Under the pieces are notes generated by a model. It was not told the DNA's origin. It was given only the letters and a program-made list of their open reading frames with translations, and did not search any database. The position numbers were made by a program, and so were the translations under genes. From Candidatus Merdenecus merdavium (GTDB taxonomy: Bacteria; Bacillota; Clostridia; Lachnospirales; Lachnospiraceae), in contig DVLR01000380.1 of NCBI GenBank assembly GCA_018715425.1, positions 1 to 6,554 of the forward strand: 6,554 bases of DNA, written 5' to 3'. Shown here piece by piece: positions 1 to 6,369 of this stretch. How positions within the stretch are numbered: the stretch's first letter is position 1; every line of letters begins with the position of its first letter.

Positions 1-1194
1 GTTTGCTTCGTAATCTTCAGGATCAACACTGTAGTAATCTCCACCTGTTGTACGGAAATCATCTCCCTCAACACCTTCAGCATCTAAGATACCGTATGGT
101 ACGAATGCAGCTGCTGGTACTTGACCACTTCTTGTTACTTGCTCAACAATGTAGTTACGATCAATAGCTAAAGAAAATGCTTCTCTTACTTTAGGATCAT
201 CAAATGGACTATTTTCTACTTGTAAAGATACATAGTAAGTACTATTTTTAGGAACAACTGTAATTTTTCCTTCATCCATTAACGTAGGGATTTCATCAAC
301 TGGCATATTTTGAATAAAATCTAAGTCTCCACTATTGAAAGAAGTTAACATAGAGTTTTCATCATCCATTAATACAAAATCGATACTATCTGGTCCAACA
401 TTTTCAGCATCATAATAAGTATCATTCTTTACCATTTTGATGTTTGAGTTATGAACCCACTCTTCCATTCTGTAAGCACCATTTGTAACGTATGTTTCTG
501 GTTTCGTTGACCATAATGTAGGATCTGCTTCAACGATGTCCTTACGAACAGGATATGTGTTAGGAAAAGCTGTAATTTCTAAAAAGTATGGAGTACGATT
601 TGTTAAAGTAATTTCCAAAGTCTTTTCATCGATTGCTTTGATTCCTAATTCTTCTTTATCTTTTTCACCATTCATGATTTCGTTTGCATTTACAACCATG
701 TCAATGATGTAGTTGTAGTCAGAAGCTGTATCTGGATCTACTAGTCTTTGCCAAGAATATACAAAATCCTCTGCTGTAACTGGTTCTCCATCAGACCATT
801 TGATATCATCTCTTAAGTGGAATGTATAAACCGTTCCATCTTCACTAATTTCATATGATTCTGCTTGGCCTTCAACAATTTTTGCTTGACCATTTCCAGA
901 GTCTACTCTGGTCATAAGTCCTTCAAATAAAACCTCAGCCATCATACCGCCATCAGACGTTTTGTTTAAAGCAGGGTCCATAGTCTGTGGTTCGGAACCT
1001 ACATTTACACGGATATCTAAAGTATCACCACTTGCAGTAGTTCCATCTGTAGATTCAGCACCATCTTTTGTTCCTTCTGTATTTGCTCCTTCAGTGGACT
1101 CACTGCCACCACCACCGCTACTACATCCAGCTAATGATGCACTAACAACACCAAATGCTAGAAGAACAGCAAGCATTCTTCTCATTTTTTTCAT
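1..1194 (-). CDS. oppA: Oligopeptide ABC transporter substrate-binding lipoprotein OppA (partial, C-terminus beyond left edge)
   Basis: I translated 398 codons from the ATG at 1194 to the left edge without meeting a stop. The family is usually about 530-600 residues, so roughly the last quarter is missing. Residues 1-24 form a lipoprotein signal: a KKMRR n-region, a hydrophobic core and the lipobox LAGC, with Cys24 as the expected lipidation site. A Gly/Ser/Thr/Glu-rich linker (about 25-58) follows, then the family 5 solute-binding domain. Hallmarks are YTFHLRDDIKWSDGEP (123-138) leading into VTAEDFVYSWQR (139-150), TNGAYRMEEW (237-246), and the FDDPKVREAFSLAIDR block (331-346). By family knowledge the protein sits outside the membrane and delivers peptides to OppBC. 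The ATG at 1194 is chosen over ATGs at codons 4 and 7 because AAAGGAGG lies 6 nt upstream. It is the last gene of the operon, 41 nt after oppF. Peptide preference cannot be read from the sequence. Confidence 0.96.
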   Translation of the reverse strand, partial: MKKMRRMLAVLLAFGVVSASLAGCSSGGGGSESTEGANTEGTKDGAESTDGTTASGDTLDIRVNVGSEPQTMDPALNKTSDGGMMAEVLFEGLMTRVDSGNGQAKIVEGQAESYEISEDGTVYTFHLRDDIKWSDGEPVTAEDFVYSWQRLVDPDTASDYNYIIDMVVNANEIMNGEKDKEELGIKAIDEKTLEITLTNRTPYFLEITAFPNTYPVRKDIVEADPTLWSTKPETYVTNGAYRMEEWVHNSNIKMVKNDTYYDAENVGPDSIDFVLMDDENSMLTSFNSGDLDFIQNMPVDEIPTLMDEGKITVVPKNSTYYVSLQVENSPFDDPKVREAFSLAIDRNYIVEQVTRSGQVPAAAFVPYGILDAEGVEGDDFRTTGGDYYSVDPEDYEAN

Positions 1195-1200
1195 TCTTTT

Positions 1201-1208
1201 CCTCCTTT
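1201..1208 (-). promoter_or_regulatory. Ribosome binding site of oppA
   Basis: AAAGGAGG on the minus strand lies 6 nt before the ATG at 1194. It is an almost full anti-16S match and stronger than the oppB site. This decides the oppA start among three closely spaced in-frame ATGs. Confidence 0.88.
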
Positions 1209-1214
1209 TATTCT

Positions 1215-1234
1215 CTATCACTGTAACAGGATAG
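1215..1234 (-). other. Intercistronic hairpin between oppF and oppA
   Basis: Just after the oppF stop codon the minus-strand RNA can fold as CUAUC-CUG, loop UUA, CAG, one bulged U, GAUAG. This gives 8 base pairs with a single bulge. No U-tract follows (the next bases are purine-rich and lead into the oppA ribosome binding site), so it is not a typical terminator. By analogy with other binding-protein transport operons it could mark an RNA processing or stability point that lets oppA be made in excess. That role is inference. Confidence 0.4.
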
Positions 1235-1235
1235 C

Positions 1236-2195
1236 TTATAATATATGACAAGCCACAAAATGATTTGGGGCAAGTTCTCTAAGTTCTGGTACGCTTTCCT
1301 TACATTCAGGCTTAGCATATGGACAACGAGTATGGAATTTACATCCTTTGGTTTCATCCATTGGACTTGGGATATCTCCCTGCAATACGATACGGTTTCG
1401 TTGTCTACTCTTTTCTGGATCTGGAATTGGCACAGCTGATAATAATGTCTTCGTATAAGGATGAAGAGGATTTTTATTCAGTTCGTAGCTTTCACCAAGT
1501 TCAACTAAGTTACCTAAATACATGACGCCAATGCGATTTGAAATATGACGCACAACAGATAAATCATGGGCGATGAATAAATAGGTTAATCCTAAATCCT
1601 TCTGCATATCTTCCAGCATATTTACAATCTGTGATTGAATCGATACGTCAAGAGCTGAGATGGGTTCATCACAAACAATGAACTCTGGTTCCACTGCTAA
1701 AGCCCTAGCAATACCAATTCTTTGTTGCTGTCCACCTGAAAATTCGTGAGCATATCGGTTGGCATGTTCTGTATTAAGTCCTACTTGAGTCAGTAACTCA
1801 TTAATACGATTTGTTCTCTCTTCTTTCGTTTTTACCAACTTATGAATATCTAAGGCCTCACCTACAATATCCCCTACAGTCATACGTGGATCTAAGGAAG
1901 CTGAGGGATCCTGGAAAATAATCTGCATCTTACGTCTGTAAGGCAACATATTTTCTTTCGTAATATCTTTACCACGATAGATAATCTTACCTGAAGTAGG
2001 TTCATATAACCTTAAGAGAGTACGCCCTAGTGTCGTCTTACCACAACCAGACTCACCCACTAGTCCTAGTGTTTCTCCTTCATGAATAAATAAAGATACA
2101 CCATCTACAGCTTTGACAACCTTTTTCTTCCCAGCTTCACGTACTGGGAAGTGTTGTTTTAGATCTTTAATCTCCAGAAGTATATTATCTTTCAT
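1236..2195 (-). CDS. oppF: Oligopeptide ABC transporter ATP-binding protein OppF
   Basis: This is a 319-residue ATPase subunit that hydrolyses ATP on the cytoplasmic face to drive peptide import together with OppD. Visible motifs are Walker A GESGCGKT (47-54), Q-loop Gln95 in IIFQDP, signature FSGGQQQR (152-159), Walker B ending in CDEP (Asp176, Glu177) and the switch His210 in IAHD. The C-terminal oligopeptide-transporter extension begins at HPYT (245-248). It carries Cys285, Cys291, Cys298 and Cys316 (spacing C-x5-C-x6-C-x17-C), which in related Dpp/Opp ATPases binds a [4Fe-4S] cluster. The ATG at 2195 has AGGGAGGT 7 nt upstream, inside the end of oppD, and the two genes overlap by 11 nt, so translation is probably coupled. 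Length and motifs are complete. The family assignment is secure; dipeptide versus oligopeptide specificity is not. Confidence 0.96.
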   Translation of the reverse strand: MKDNILLEIKDLKQHFPVREAGKKKVVKAVDGVSLFIHEGETLGLVGESGCGKTTLGRTLLRLYEPTSGKIIYRGKDITKENMLPYRRKMQIIFQDPSASLDPRMTVGDIVGEALDIHKLVKTKEERTNRINELLTQVGLNTEHANRYAHEFSGGQQQRIGIARALAVEPEFIVCDEPISALDVSIQSQIVNMLEDMQKDLGLTYLFIAHDLSVVRHISNRIGVMYLGNLVELGESYELNKNPLHPYTKTLLSAVPIPDPEKSRQRNRIVLQGDIPSPMDETKGCKFHTRCPYAKPECKESVPELRELAPNHFVACHIL

Positions 2196-3212
2196 TTTCT
2201 ATACCTCCCTGTCCATCATCTTGTGCATTCTCATACTCTTCTTTCTTAAGAAGCCAACAAGCGGCTACATGGTCATCTTTTACCGTGAATCTTTCAGGAT
2301 CTTTTTGTAAACATATTTGCATACAAGACTCACACCTTGGAGCAAATGGACATCCAGCTGGTGGATTCAGCATATCTACTGGAGTACCTTCAATTGGGAT
2401 CAAACGCTCATAAGATTCTGCATCAACTCTAGGCATAGAACGAAGTAATCCAAGGGTATATGGATGTTTGGATTATAGAAAATTTCATCTACACTTCCTT
2501 GTTCTACAATATGTCCTGCATACATTACGGAAACTTTATCACATATCTCAGCTACAACACCTAGATTATGAGTAATGAAGATGATTGCCATATCCGTTTT
2601 CTTTTGCAGATCTTTCATAAGCTCTAAAATTTGAGCTTGAATCGTAACGTCAAGTGCTGTAGTAGGTTCATCAGCGATCAATAGCTTTGGACTGCAAATA
2701 AGTCCCATAGCAATCATAACACGCTGTCTCATACCACCTGAAAACTCATGAGGGTACTGTTTCATACGCTTTTCTACACTGTTGATCCCTACTAATTCCA
2801 ACATCTCCATAGCTTTCTTTTTCGCATCTTCCCTGGAGATTTTTTGATGAGCCGTTAAAGCTTCTATCAATTGGTTTCCAACAGTATAAACTGGATTTAG
2901 AGAAGTCATAGGATTTTGGAAAATCATACTGGCTCTATTTCCTCTAAAATCTATCATTTTCTTTTTATCGTAATCAAGTATATTTTCTCCTTCAAATAGC
3001 ACCGTACCGCCAGTTACTTTACCAGGGCTTTGTAAAAGTCCCATAATTGAATAGGCTTCTACACTTTTTCCCGATCCTGACTCTCCTACGATTCCCATTA
3101 CCTCACCATAGTTTAAATCATAAGAGATGCCACCAACTGCTTTTACTTCACCACTTGGAGTAAAGAAAGACACTTTTAAGTCTTTTACTTCTAATAATTT
3201 CTTCTTTTCCAT
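2185..3212 (-). pseudogene. oppD: oppD, oligopeptide ABC transporter ATP-binding protein, interrupted by a single-base frameshift
   Basis: The reading frame from ATG 3212 (AGGAG 8 nt upstream) encodes an intact ATPase core: Walker A GESGSGKS (43-50), Q-loop Gln99, signature FSGGMRQR (157-164), Walker B LLIADEPT (177-184) and His215. After FYNP (residue 248) the frame goes wrong and stops at 2400, giving 270 residues with an unrelated tail. Adding one base at the TTT run 2467-2469 (AAA on the coding strand) restores NP-(K/N)-HPYTLGLLRSMPR. The frame then stays open to the TAA at 2185, a 342-residue protein of normal length. The restored tail has Cys288, Cys294, Cys301 and Cys319 with the same spacing as OppF. 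The broken product would lose this cysteine-rich domain. The downstream part shows no decay, so the lesion is very recent or a homopolymer sequencing error. If it is an error, this is a normal oppD. Confidence 0.9.
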
Positions 3213-3224
3213 GTCGCTTTCTCC

Positions 3225-4325
3225 TTATTTCTTCAAACGTGGATCTAATGCATCTCTTAGGCCATCACCAAAGAGGTTAAATGCTAAAATCATAACACTT
3301 AAAAATATTGCTGGAATAACCAGACGATATGTGTATGTGTACATACCACTTAATGCATCGGATGCCATAGAACCTAAACTTGTCATTGGAGCTTGAACAC
3401 CATTTCCCAGGAAGGATAAAAATGACTCTAAGAAAATAGCAGATGGAATCTGCAAACAGGTGTTAACAATGATCTGACCGATACAGTTTGGCAATAAGTG
3501 TTTTCTAATAATGGATCCACTAGATGCACCTAAGGCTCTAGCTGCTACTACATATTCTTGCTGTTTCAACTGTAAAATTTGGCCACGGATAATACGTGCC
3601 ATACCTACCCAGTATAAAAGAGCAAAACAGATAAAAATGGCGATTAGACTGGATCCAATGCTTGATAAGAACTTCGCCATCACATGGCTTGGATTCTTTA
3701 AAATAAAAGCATCGATGGCTGGCTTTAGTGTAGTAGCCAATAATAATACGATTAATATATCAGGGATAGAATAAATCATCTCTGTAATTCGCATCATAAT
3801 CGTATCTACTCTACCACCAAAATATCCAGAGATGGCTCCGTATAAAGAACCGATCACAAGTACAATGAGAGATGCCACAATACCAATGGTCATGGATACT
3901 CTCGTACCGCTCATTACTCTGATTAGTATATCACGCCCTAAGTTATCTGTACCAAATACATGTGGAAATACCTTTTCCCCTGAGTCAATCAATTCTTGCT
4001 CTGCTGCTGAATAAGCCATTGGTGGAAGGTTTTCTGATCCTCTAATTTGTTGACTATATTTATAATCTACAAAAAACGGTCCAATAAATGCAAATATAAT
4101 CAATAAGATAATAACAAAGAATGCCACCATAGCAATTTTATTTTTTCTTAATCTTCGAAAAGCATCCTGCCAATAGCTCTGACTTTTTCTTATTTTGATA
4201 AAATCTTCTTTTTGCGATTCTGTTGCTGGTTCAAAATCAGATGCCTTTAAAGGTTCGTTTTGAGCTAATAAAGGCTCCACATCTACATGAAAACTTGGTA
4301 GAGGATTTTTTTTAAGTTTTGCCAT
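3225..4325 (-). CDS. oppC: Oligopeptide ABC transporter permease OppC
   Basis: This 366-residue inner-membrane permease pairs with OppB to form the translocation channel. A long charged cytoplasmic N-terminus (about 1-60) precedes the first membrane helix (about 64-85). The typical OppC block FGTDNLGRD (124-132) follows, then five more hydrophobic segments at roughly 142-168, 183-203, 224-243, 283-305 and 334-353. The EAA loop that docks to the ATPase lies at about 257-280 (QEYVVAARALGASSGSIIRK onward). The protein ends with the family-typical DPRL. An upstream ATG at 4370 is in frame but lies inside oppB. ATG 4325 is preferred because GAGGAGG lies 8 nt before it and the oppB stop ends one base before it. 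The stop at 3225 falls 12 nt before oppD, within that gene's ribosome binding site, so translational coupling is likely. Confidence 0.95.
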   Translation of the reverse strand: MAKLKKNPLPSFHVDVEPLLAQNEPLKASDFEPATESQKEDFIKIRKSQSYWQDAFRRLRKNKIAMVAFFVIILLIIFAFIGPFFVDYKYSQQIRGSENLPPMAYSAAEQELIDSGEKVFPHVFGTDNLGRDILIRVMSGTRVSMTIGIVASLIVLVIGSLYGAISGYFGGRVDTIMMRITEMIYSIPDILIVLLLATTLKPAIDAFILKNPSHVMAKFLSSIGSSLIAIFICFALLYWVGMARIIRGQILQLKQQEYVVAARALGASSGSIIRKHLLPNCIGQIIVNTCLQIPSAIFLESFLSFLGNGVQAPMTSLGSMASDALSGMYTYTYRLVIPAIFLSVMILAFNLFGDGLRDALDPRLKK

Positions 4326-4326
4326 C

Positions 4327-5262
4327 TTAGTTACCTCCTCTAGTAATATCAATTCTTGGGTCAACCACATGATACAAGATATCTACAACTAAGTTCATAA
4401 GAATAACGAAACTAGCTAAGAAAATTGTGGTTCCCATAATCAAAGGATAATCCCTACCGTTAATGCTTTGAATAAAATATCGTCCTAACCCTGGTATGTT
4501 AAATACTGTTTCCACTACGAAACCTCCTGTAAGGACAGATGCTGTCATAGGACCTATATAAGTAATAACAGGAATCAGAGCATTACGAAGGGCATGCTTG
4601 AAAAGGATGACTGGAGTTTTTAATCCCTTTACTCTTGCTGTTTTAATGTATTCCTGATTAATTGCATCAAGCATACTTGATCTAGTTAGTCTTGCTACAT
4701 AACACATTGGGTTAAATCCAAGTGCAAAACATGGCAGTACGTAGGATGTCCATCCCTTTAATCCTCCAGACGGAAAGATCTTCCATACTCCACCTGCAAA
4801 AGAAACTAATAATATAGTAGACAACACGAAACCTGGTATTGCGATACCGATGGTCATCAATACACTAAAGATTCCATCAATAGCATTTCCTCTGTTATAT
4901 GCTGCCAGACATCCCAATGGAATACCTAGTAAAATAGCTCCCAAAATAGCAATAACACCGATTTTTGCTGAAATAGGAAACATCTCTTTAATAATTGTAA
5001 GGACTGGTCTATCTTTTTGCATTTTTAAAGATACTCCAAAATCACCTGTTACGGCTTTTTTCAAATACATAGCTAACTGCGTTGGTAAAGGCTTGTCCAA
5101 ACCATACGTTTCATTTAATTTAGCTATAACTGCCGGACTAGGAGTTTTCTCTGATAAGAATGGTCCTCCCGGAATCATATTCATAAGCACGAATGTTATA
5201 CATGCAACTAATAGTACTGTTGCAAGAGCCATTAGAACTCTCTTGCTTATATACTTTGCCAT
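4327..5262 (-). CDS. oppB: Oligopeptide ABC transporter permease OppB
   Basis: This 311-residue inner-membrane permease is the first gene of the operon and forms the peptide channel with OppC. The N-terminal helix (about 8-30) runs into the family motif NMIPGGPF (28-35). The conserved segment YGLDKPLPTQ (53-62) and GDFGVSL (73-79) follow. Further hydrophobic segments lie near 98-121, 130-155, 173-190, 228-250 and 274-300. The EAA loop is at about 204-232 (EYIKTARVKGLKTPVILFKH and the residues after it). ETVFNIPGLGRY (251-262) and the terminal DPRI (301-304) are also typical. Length and ends match the family. The start at 5262 has AAGGAAGTG 5 nt upstream, one mismatch from the ideal anti-16S match and weaker than the other opp sites. 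A leader of about 250 nt with a terminator-like hairpin precedes it. Confidence 0.96.
   Translation of the reverse strand: MAKYISKRVLMALATVLLVACITFVLMNMIPGGPFLSEKTPSPAVIAKLNETYGLDKPLPTQLAMYLKKAVTGDFGVSLKMQKDRPVLTIIKEMFPISAKIGVIAILGAILLGIPLGCLAAYNRGNAIDGIFSVLMTIGIAIPGFVLSTILLVSFAGGVWKIFPSGGLKGWTSYVLPCFALGFNPMCYVARLTRSSMLDAINQEYIKTARVKGLKTPVILFKHALRNALIPVITYIGPMTASVLTGGFVVETVFNIPGLGRYFIQSINGRDYPLIMGTTIFLASFVILMNLVVDILYHVVDPRIDITRGGN
4334..4340 (-). promoter_or_regulatory. Ribosome binding site that sets the oppC start
   Basis: GAGGAGG on the minus strand lies 8 nt before the ATG at 4325 and overlaps the last codons of oppB. The in-frame upstream ATG at 4370 would add 15 residues read from inside oppB. 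This site argues for the shorter 366-residue OppC. Confidence 0.85.
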
Positions 5263-5321
5263 TATTTCACTTCCTTCTTCCTTATAGTTTTACTTTTGTA
5301 TTTTAGAAGTAGCATTTCAGT

Positions 5322-5347
5322 AAAAAATAGAGACCACCGTCCCTATT
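5322..5347 (-). terminator. Terminator-like hairpin in the oppB leader (possible attenuator)
   Basis: The minus-strand RNA reads AAUAGGGAC, loop GGUG, GUCUCUAUU, followed by more U. This is a 9-bp stem with one G-U wobble, a tetraloop, and a run of six U beginning within the stem. The wobble would be an A-C mismatch on the other strand, so the structure works in the direction of oppB transcription. It ends about 60 nt before the oppB start and lies downstream of the only good promoter. It should therefore cut part of the transcript unless it is regulated. The GGGACGGT core also resembles hairpins scattered in Clostridia genomes (from memory; not checked), so a REP-like origin is an alternative. 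Confidence 0.6.
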
Positions 5348-5395
5348 CACGCACTACGATCTTTTATTATCAAAGTGGCTCTTTGGTATACCCTG

Positions 5396-5412
5396 CCCTA
5401 TTTTCTATAGGG
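5396..5412 (-). other. Small leader hairpin that could compete with the terminator
   Basis: CCCUAU and AUAGGG form a 6-bp stem with a 5-nt loop in the minus-strand leader. The same CCCUAU (5412-5407) could instead pair with AUAGGG at 5346-5341, the 5' arm of the terminator-like hairpin, and disrupt it. This is the basis for suspecting attenuation. The effector is unknown, and the alternative pairing looks weaker than the terminator stem. Confidence 0.35.
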
Positions 5413-5431
5413 TCTATGCTTTCTTCTTTTT

Positions 5432-5500
5432 CTAATGAATTATTTTATAAGCCATAACCTGCCTTTCATTATAAACCACAATTGAATAAAAATGGCTCAT
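5432..5500 (-). CDS. Possible leader peptide ORF upstream of oppB (22 codons)
   Basis: An ATG at 5500, about 14 nt into the predicted transcript, opens a 22-codon frame that stops at TAG 5432, before the leader hairpins. The product would be rich in Tyr, Val and Ile (it begins MSHFYSIVVYN). The only ribosome binding signal is a weak AGAGAAG just upstream. Position and size fit a leader peptide in an attenuated operon, but there is no runlike set of regulatory codons. It may be a chance ORF. Confidence 0.2.
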   Translation of the reverse strand: MSHFYSIVVYNERQVMAYKIIH

Positions 5501-5520
5501 TTCTTCTCTATAATTATAAT

Positions 5521-5549
5521 ATTATACTGATTAATGATGGAAGATTCAA
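5521..5549 (-). promoter_or_regulatory. Sigma-A-type promoter for the opp operon
   Basis: On the minus strand TTGAAT (5549-5544) is followed by a 17-nt spacer and a perfect TATAAT (5526-5521). The predicted start is near 5514, giving a leader of about 250 nt before oppB. It is the best promoter match upstream of oppB. A second TATAAT at 5518-5513 has no suitable -35 partner. No convincing CodY or CcpA site was found nearby, although CodY often controls opp operons in relatives. Confidence 0.65.
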
Positions 5550-5949
5550 GCGATTCTTCAAATTTTGCAAATCTTTGTTCATAGAGTAAAGCAGTGACGT
5601 TTTATAGCGTTACAACTACACTTGCGCGCATTGCACTTCCACTCCATCACCTATCATGGTTAAACCCTTGATAAATACTGGTGTTCAAACACTTTATCAT
5701 GATAATTATTTTTTTAAACTTCAATTTATTTTTTATATTTTTCATAAGCAGCTAAAATCTTATTTTTTATTCACCAGAATTTACCATGGGTATTTCTTGC
5801 AAATTTATCTGTTTTTTTTGTGTTTTATCCTTTTATTTGTCTGCATAGTAAAAACAAATGATCGCTCTCAATGTAAATCAGCTGTTTAATTATTCATTTT
5901 TTTTATTATTTATACATGTTGGATTATGGGATTAAGAATAGAATCCTAC
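5550..5949. other. AT-rich non-coding stretch upstream of the opp promoter
   Basis: No supported gene lies here on either strand. The plus strand is T-rich, and the one longer frame (5656-5889) has no ribosome binding site and a Phe/Tyr/Leu-biased composition. Short symmetric sites are a perfect 12-bp palindrome TTATCATGATAA (5694-5705) and TGCGCGCA (5623-5630). Either could be a protein-binding site upstream of the opp promoter, but both may be chance. Confidence 0.5.
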
Positions 5950-5986
5950 AAAATAAGCGTACCACTATTTCTAATGATACGCTTAT
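5950..5986 (-). terminator. GAAA-capped hairpin, weak terminator or RNA element
   Basis: The minus-strand RNA forms a 15-bp stem, AUAAGCGUAUCAUUA against UAGUGGUACGCUUAU, closed by a GAAA tetraloop and containing two G-U wobbles. Only three U follow the stem before a G, so termination would be weak. On the plus strand the wobbles become A-C mismatches, which marks the minus strand as the functional one. It could be a backup terminator insulating opp from upstream transcription. Confidence 0.45.
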
Positions 5987-6051
5987 CATAATTCCATTGT
6001 TAATCAAGGTCTATATCAACCGTTACGGTAGTATCTTTCCATTGATTTTTT

Positions 6052-6104
6052 TGTCACCATGCATCACTCATTATCCTGTTGTGTAACATTCTCATTATCC
6101 TGTG
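6052..6104 (+). repeat. Left copy of an inverted spaced repeat (possible element end)
   Basis: TCATTATC at 6068-6075, then 16 nt, then TCATTATCCT at 6092-6101. The extended 13-mer CTCATTATCCTGT occurs twice, at 6067-6079 and 6091-6103, with a 24-nt period. The same arrangement with the same spacing occurs inverted at 6370-6403. Outward of both lie similar tips beginning TGT and containing CCATG. Multiple short repeats at each end and TG/CA tips recall IS21-type elements, but no transposase is present between the copies. Confidence 0.5.
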
Positions 6105-6179
6105 CGAACTTAGGTCACAAACAGATATCGTTTTTTAATGAGTCTTTGTCGTATTCAGTTATAATCATTGTCAGCCGAG

Positions 6180-6215
6180 TATTTACACTTAAAATTGTGA
6201 TTTTATGTGTAAATA
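6180..6215. repeat. Near-perfect 36-bp palindrome
   Basis: TATTTACAC, T, TAAAAT, loop TGTG, ATTTTA, T, GTGTAAATA. The outer 9-bp and inner 6-bp stems are perfect and separated by one T-T mismatch. No U-tract follows on either strand that would make a classical terminator. It lies between the two inverted repeat copies. It could be an operator, a cruciform or a DNA hairpin of a mobile element. Confidence 0.5.
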
Positions 6216-6297
6216 ATTGCCTGTAAACGTCCATAAATTAAGGCCTTTTGTGGTTTCCCATTTTCCATGCAAATTTGACAAATATGAGTAAAATCGT

Positions 6298-6343
6298 AAA
6301 AAAAGACCCTGAAGTTCAGAATTTCTTCTAAACCCCAAGGTCT
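6298..6343 (-). terminator. Strong intrinsic terminator for minus-strand transcription entering from the right
   Basis: The minus-strand RNA folds into an uninterrupted 18-bp stem (5' arm 6343-6326, 3' arm 6321-6304) capped by a GAAA tetraloop (6325-6322). Seven U follow, the first being the last base of the stem. Four G-U wobbles occur, and each would be an A-C mismatch on the plus strand, so the direction is clear. It implies a minus-strand gene ending just beyond or at the right edge of the window. Confidence 0.85.
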
Positions 6344-6369
6344 ATTTCTTATTCACTCATTTTGTGCTG

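Noticed and set aside
962..1234. Plus-strand frame opposite the oppA signal and linker
   Set aside because: It is a mirror of the oppA low-complexity linker, with no ribosome binding site.
2185..2436. Separate small gene starting at ATG 2436
   Set aside because: It has no ribosome binding site and is the in-frame C-terminal part of OppD after the frameshift; the Met lies inside the conserved HPYT region's continuation.
4326..4370. Upstream start for oppC at 4370
   Set aside because: It lies inside oppB, has no clear ribosome binding site, and adds 15 residues not expected for OppC; ATG 4325 has GAGGAGG at good spacing.
4850..5287. Plus-strand frame of 145 codons opposite oppB
   Set aside because: It is antisense to a fully conserved permease gene and has no family features of its own.
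5263..5520. T-box or known riboswitch in the oppB leader
   Set aside because: No UGGNACC-type T-box motif or recognisable riboswitch core was seen by eye.
5556..5575. CodY-like box near the opp promoter
   Set aside because: The best alignment to AATTTTCWGAAAATT has about five mismatches, too weak to call.
5656..5889. Plus-strand frame of 77 codons in the upstream region
   Set aside because: No ribosome binding site, strong Phe/Tyr/Leu bias explained by T-rich DNA, and no recognisable motif.
6059..6226. Plus-strand frame of 55 codons starting ATGCATCAC
   Set aside because: No ribosome binding site. The repeated Ser-Leu-Ser-Cys comes only from the 24-nt DNA repeat, and the frame runs through the palindrome.
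6222..6235. CcpA (cre)-like site TGTAAACGTCCATA
   Set aside because: Two mismatches, one in the conserved terminal CA, and far from any promoter I can support.
6275..6303. Plus-strand promoter starting with TTGACA
   Set aside because: No -10 hexamer at a workable distance; the position 17 nt downstream is the A-run of the terminator.
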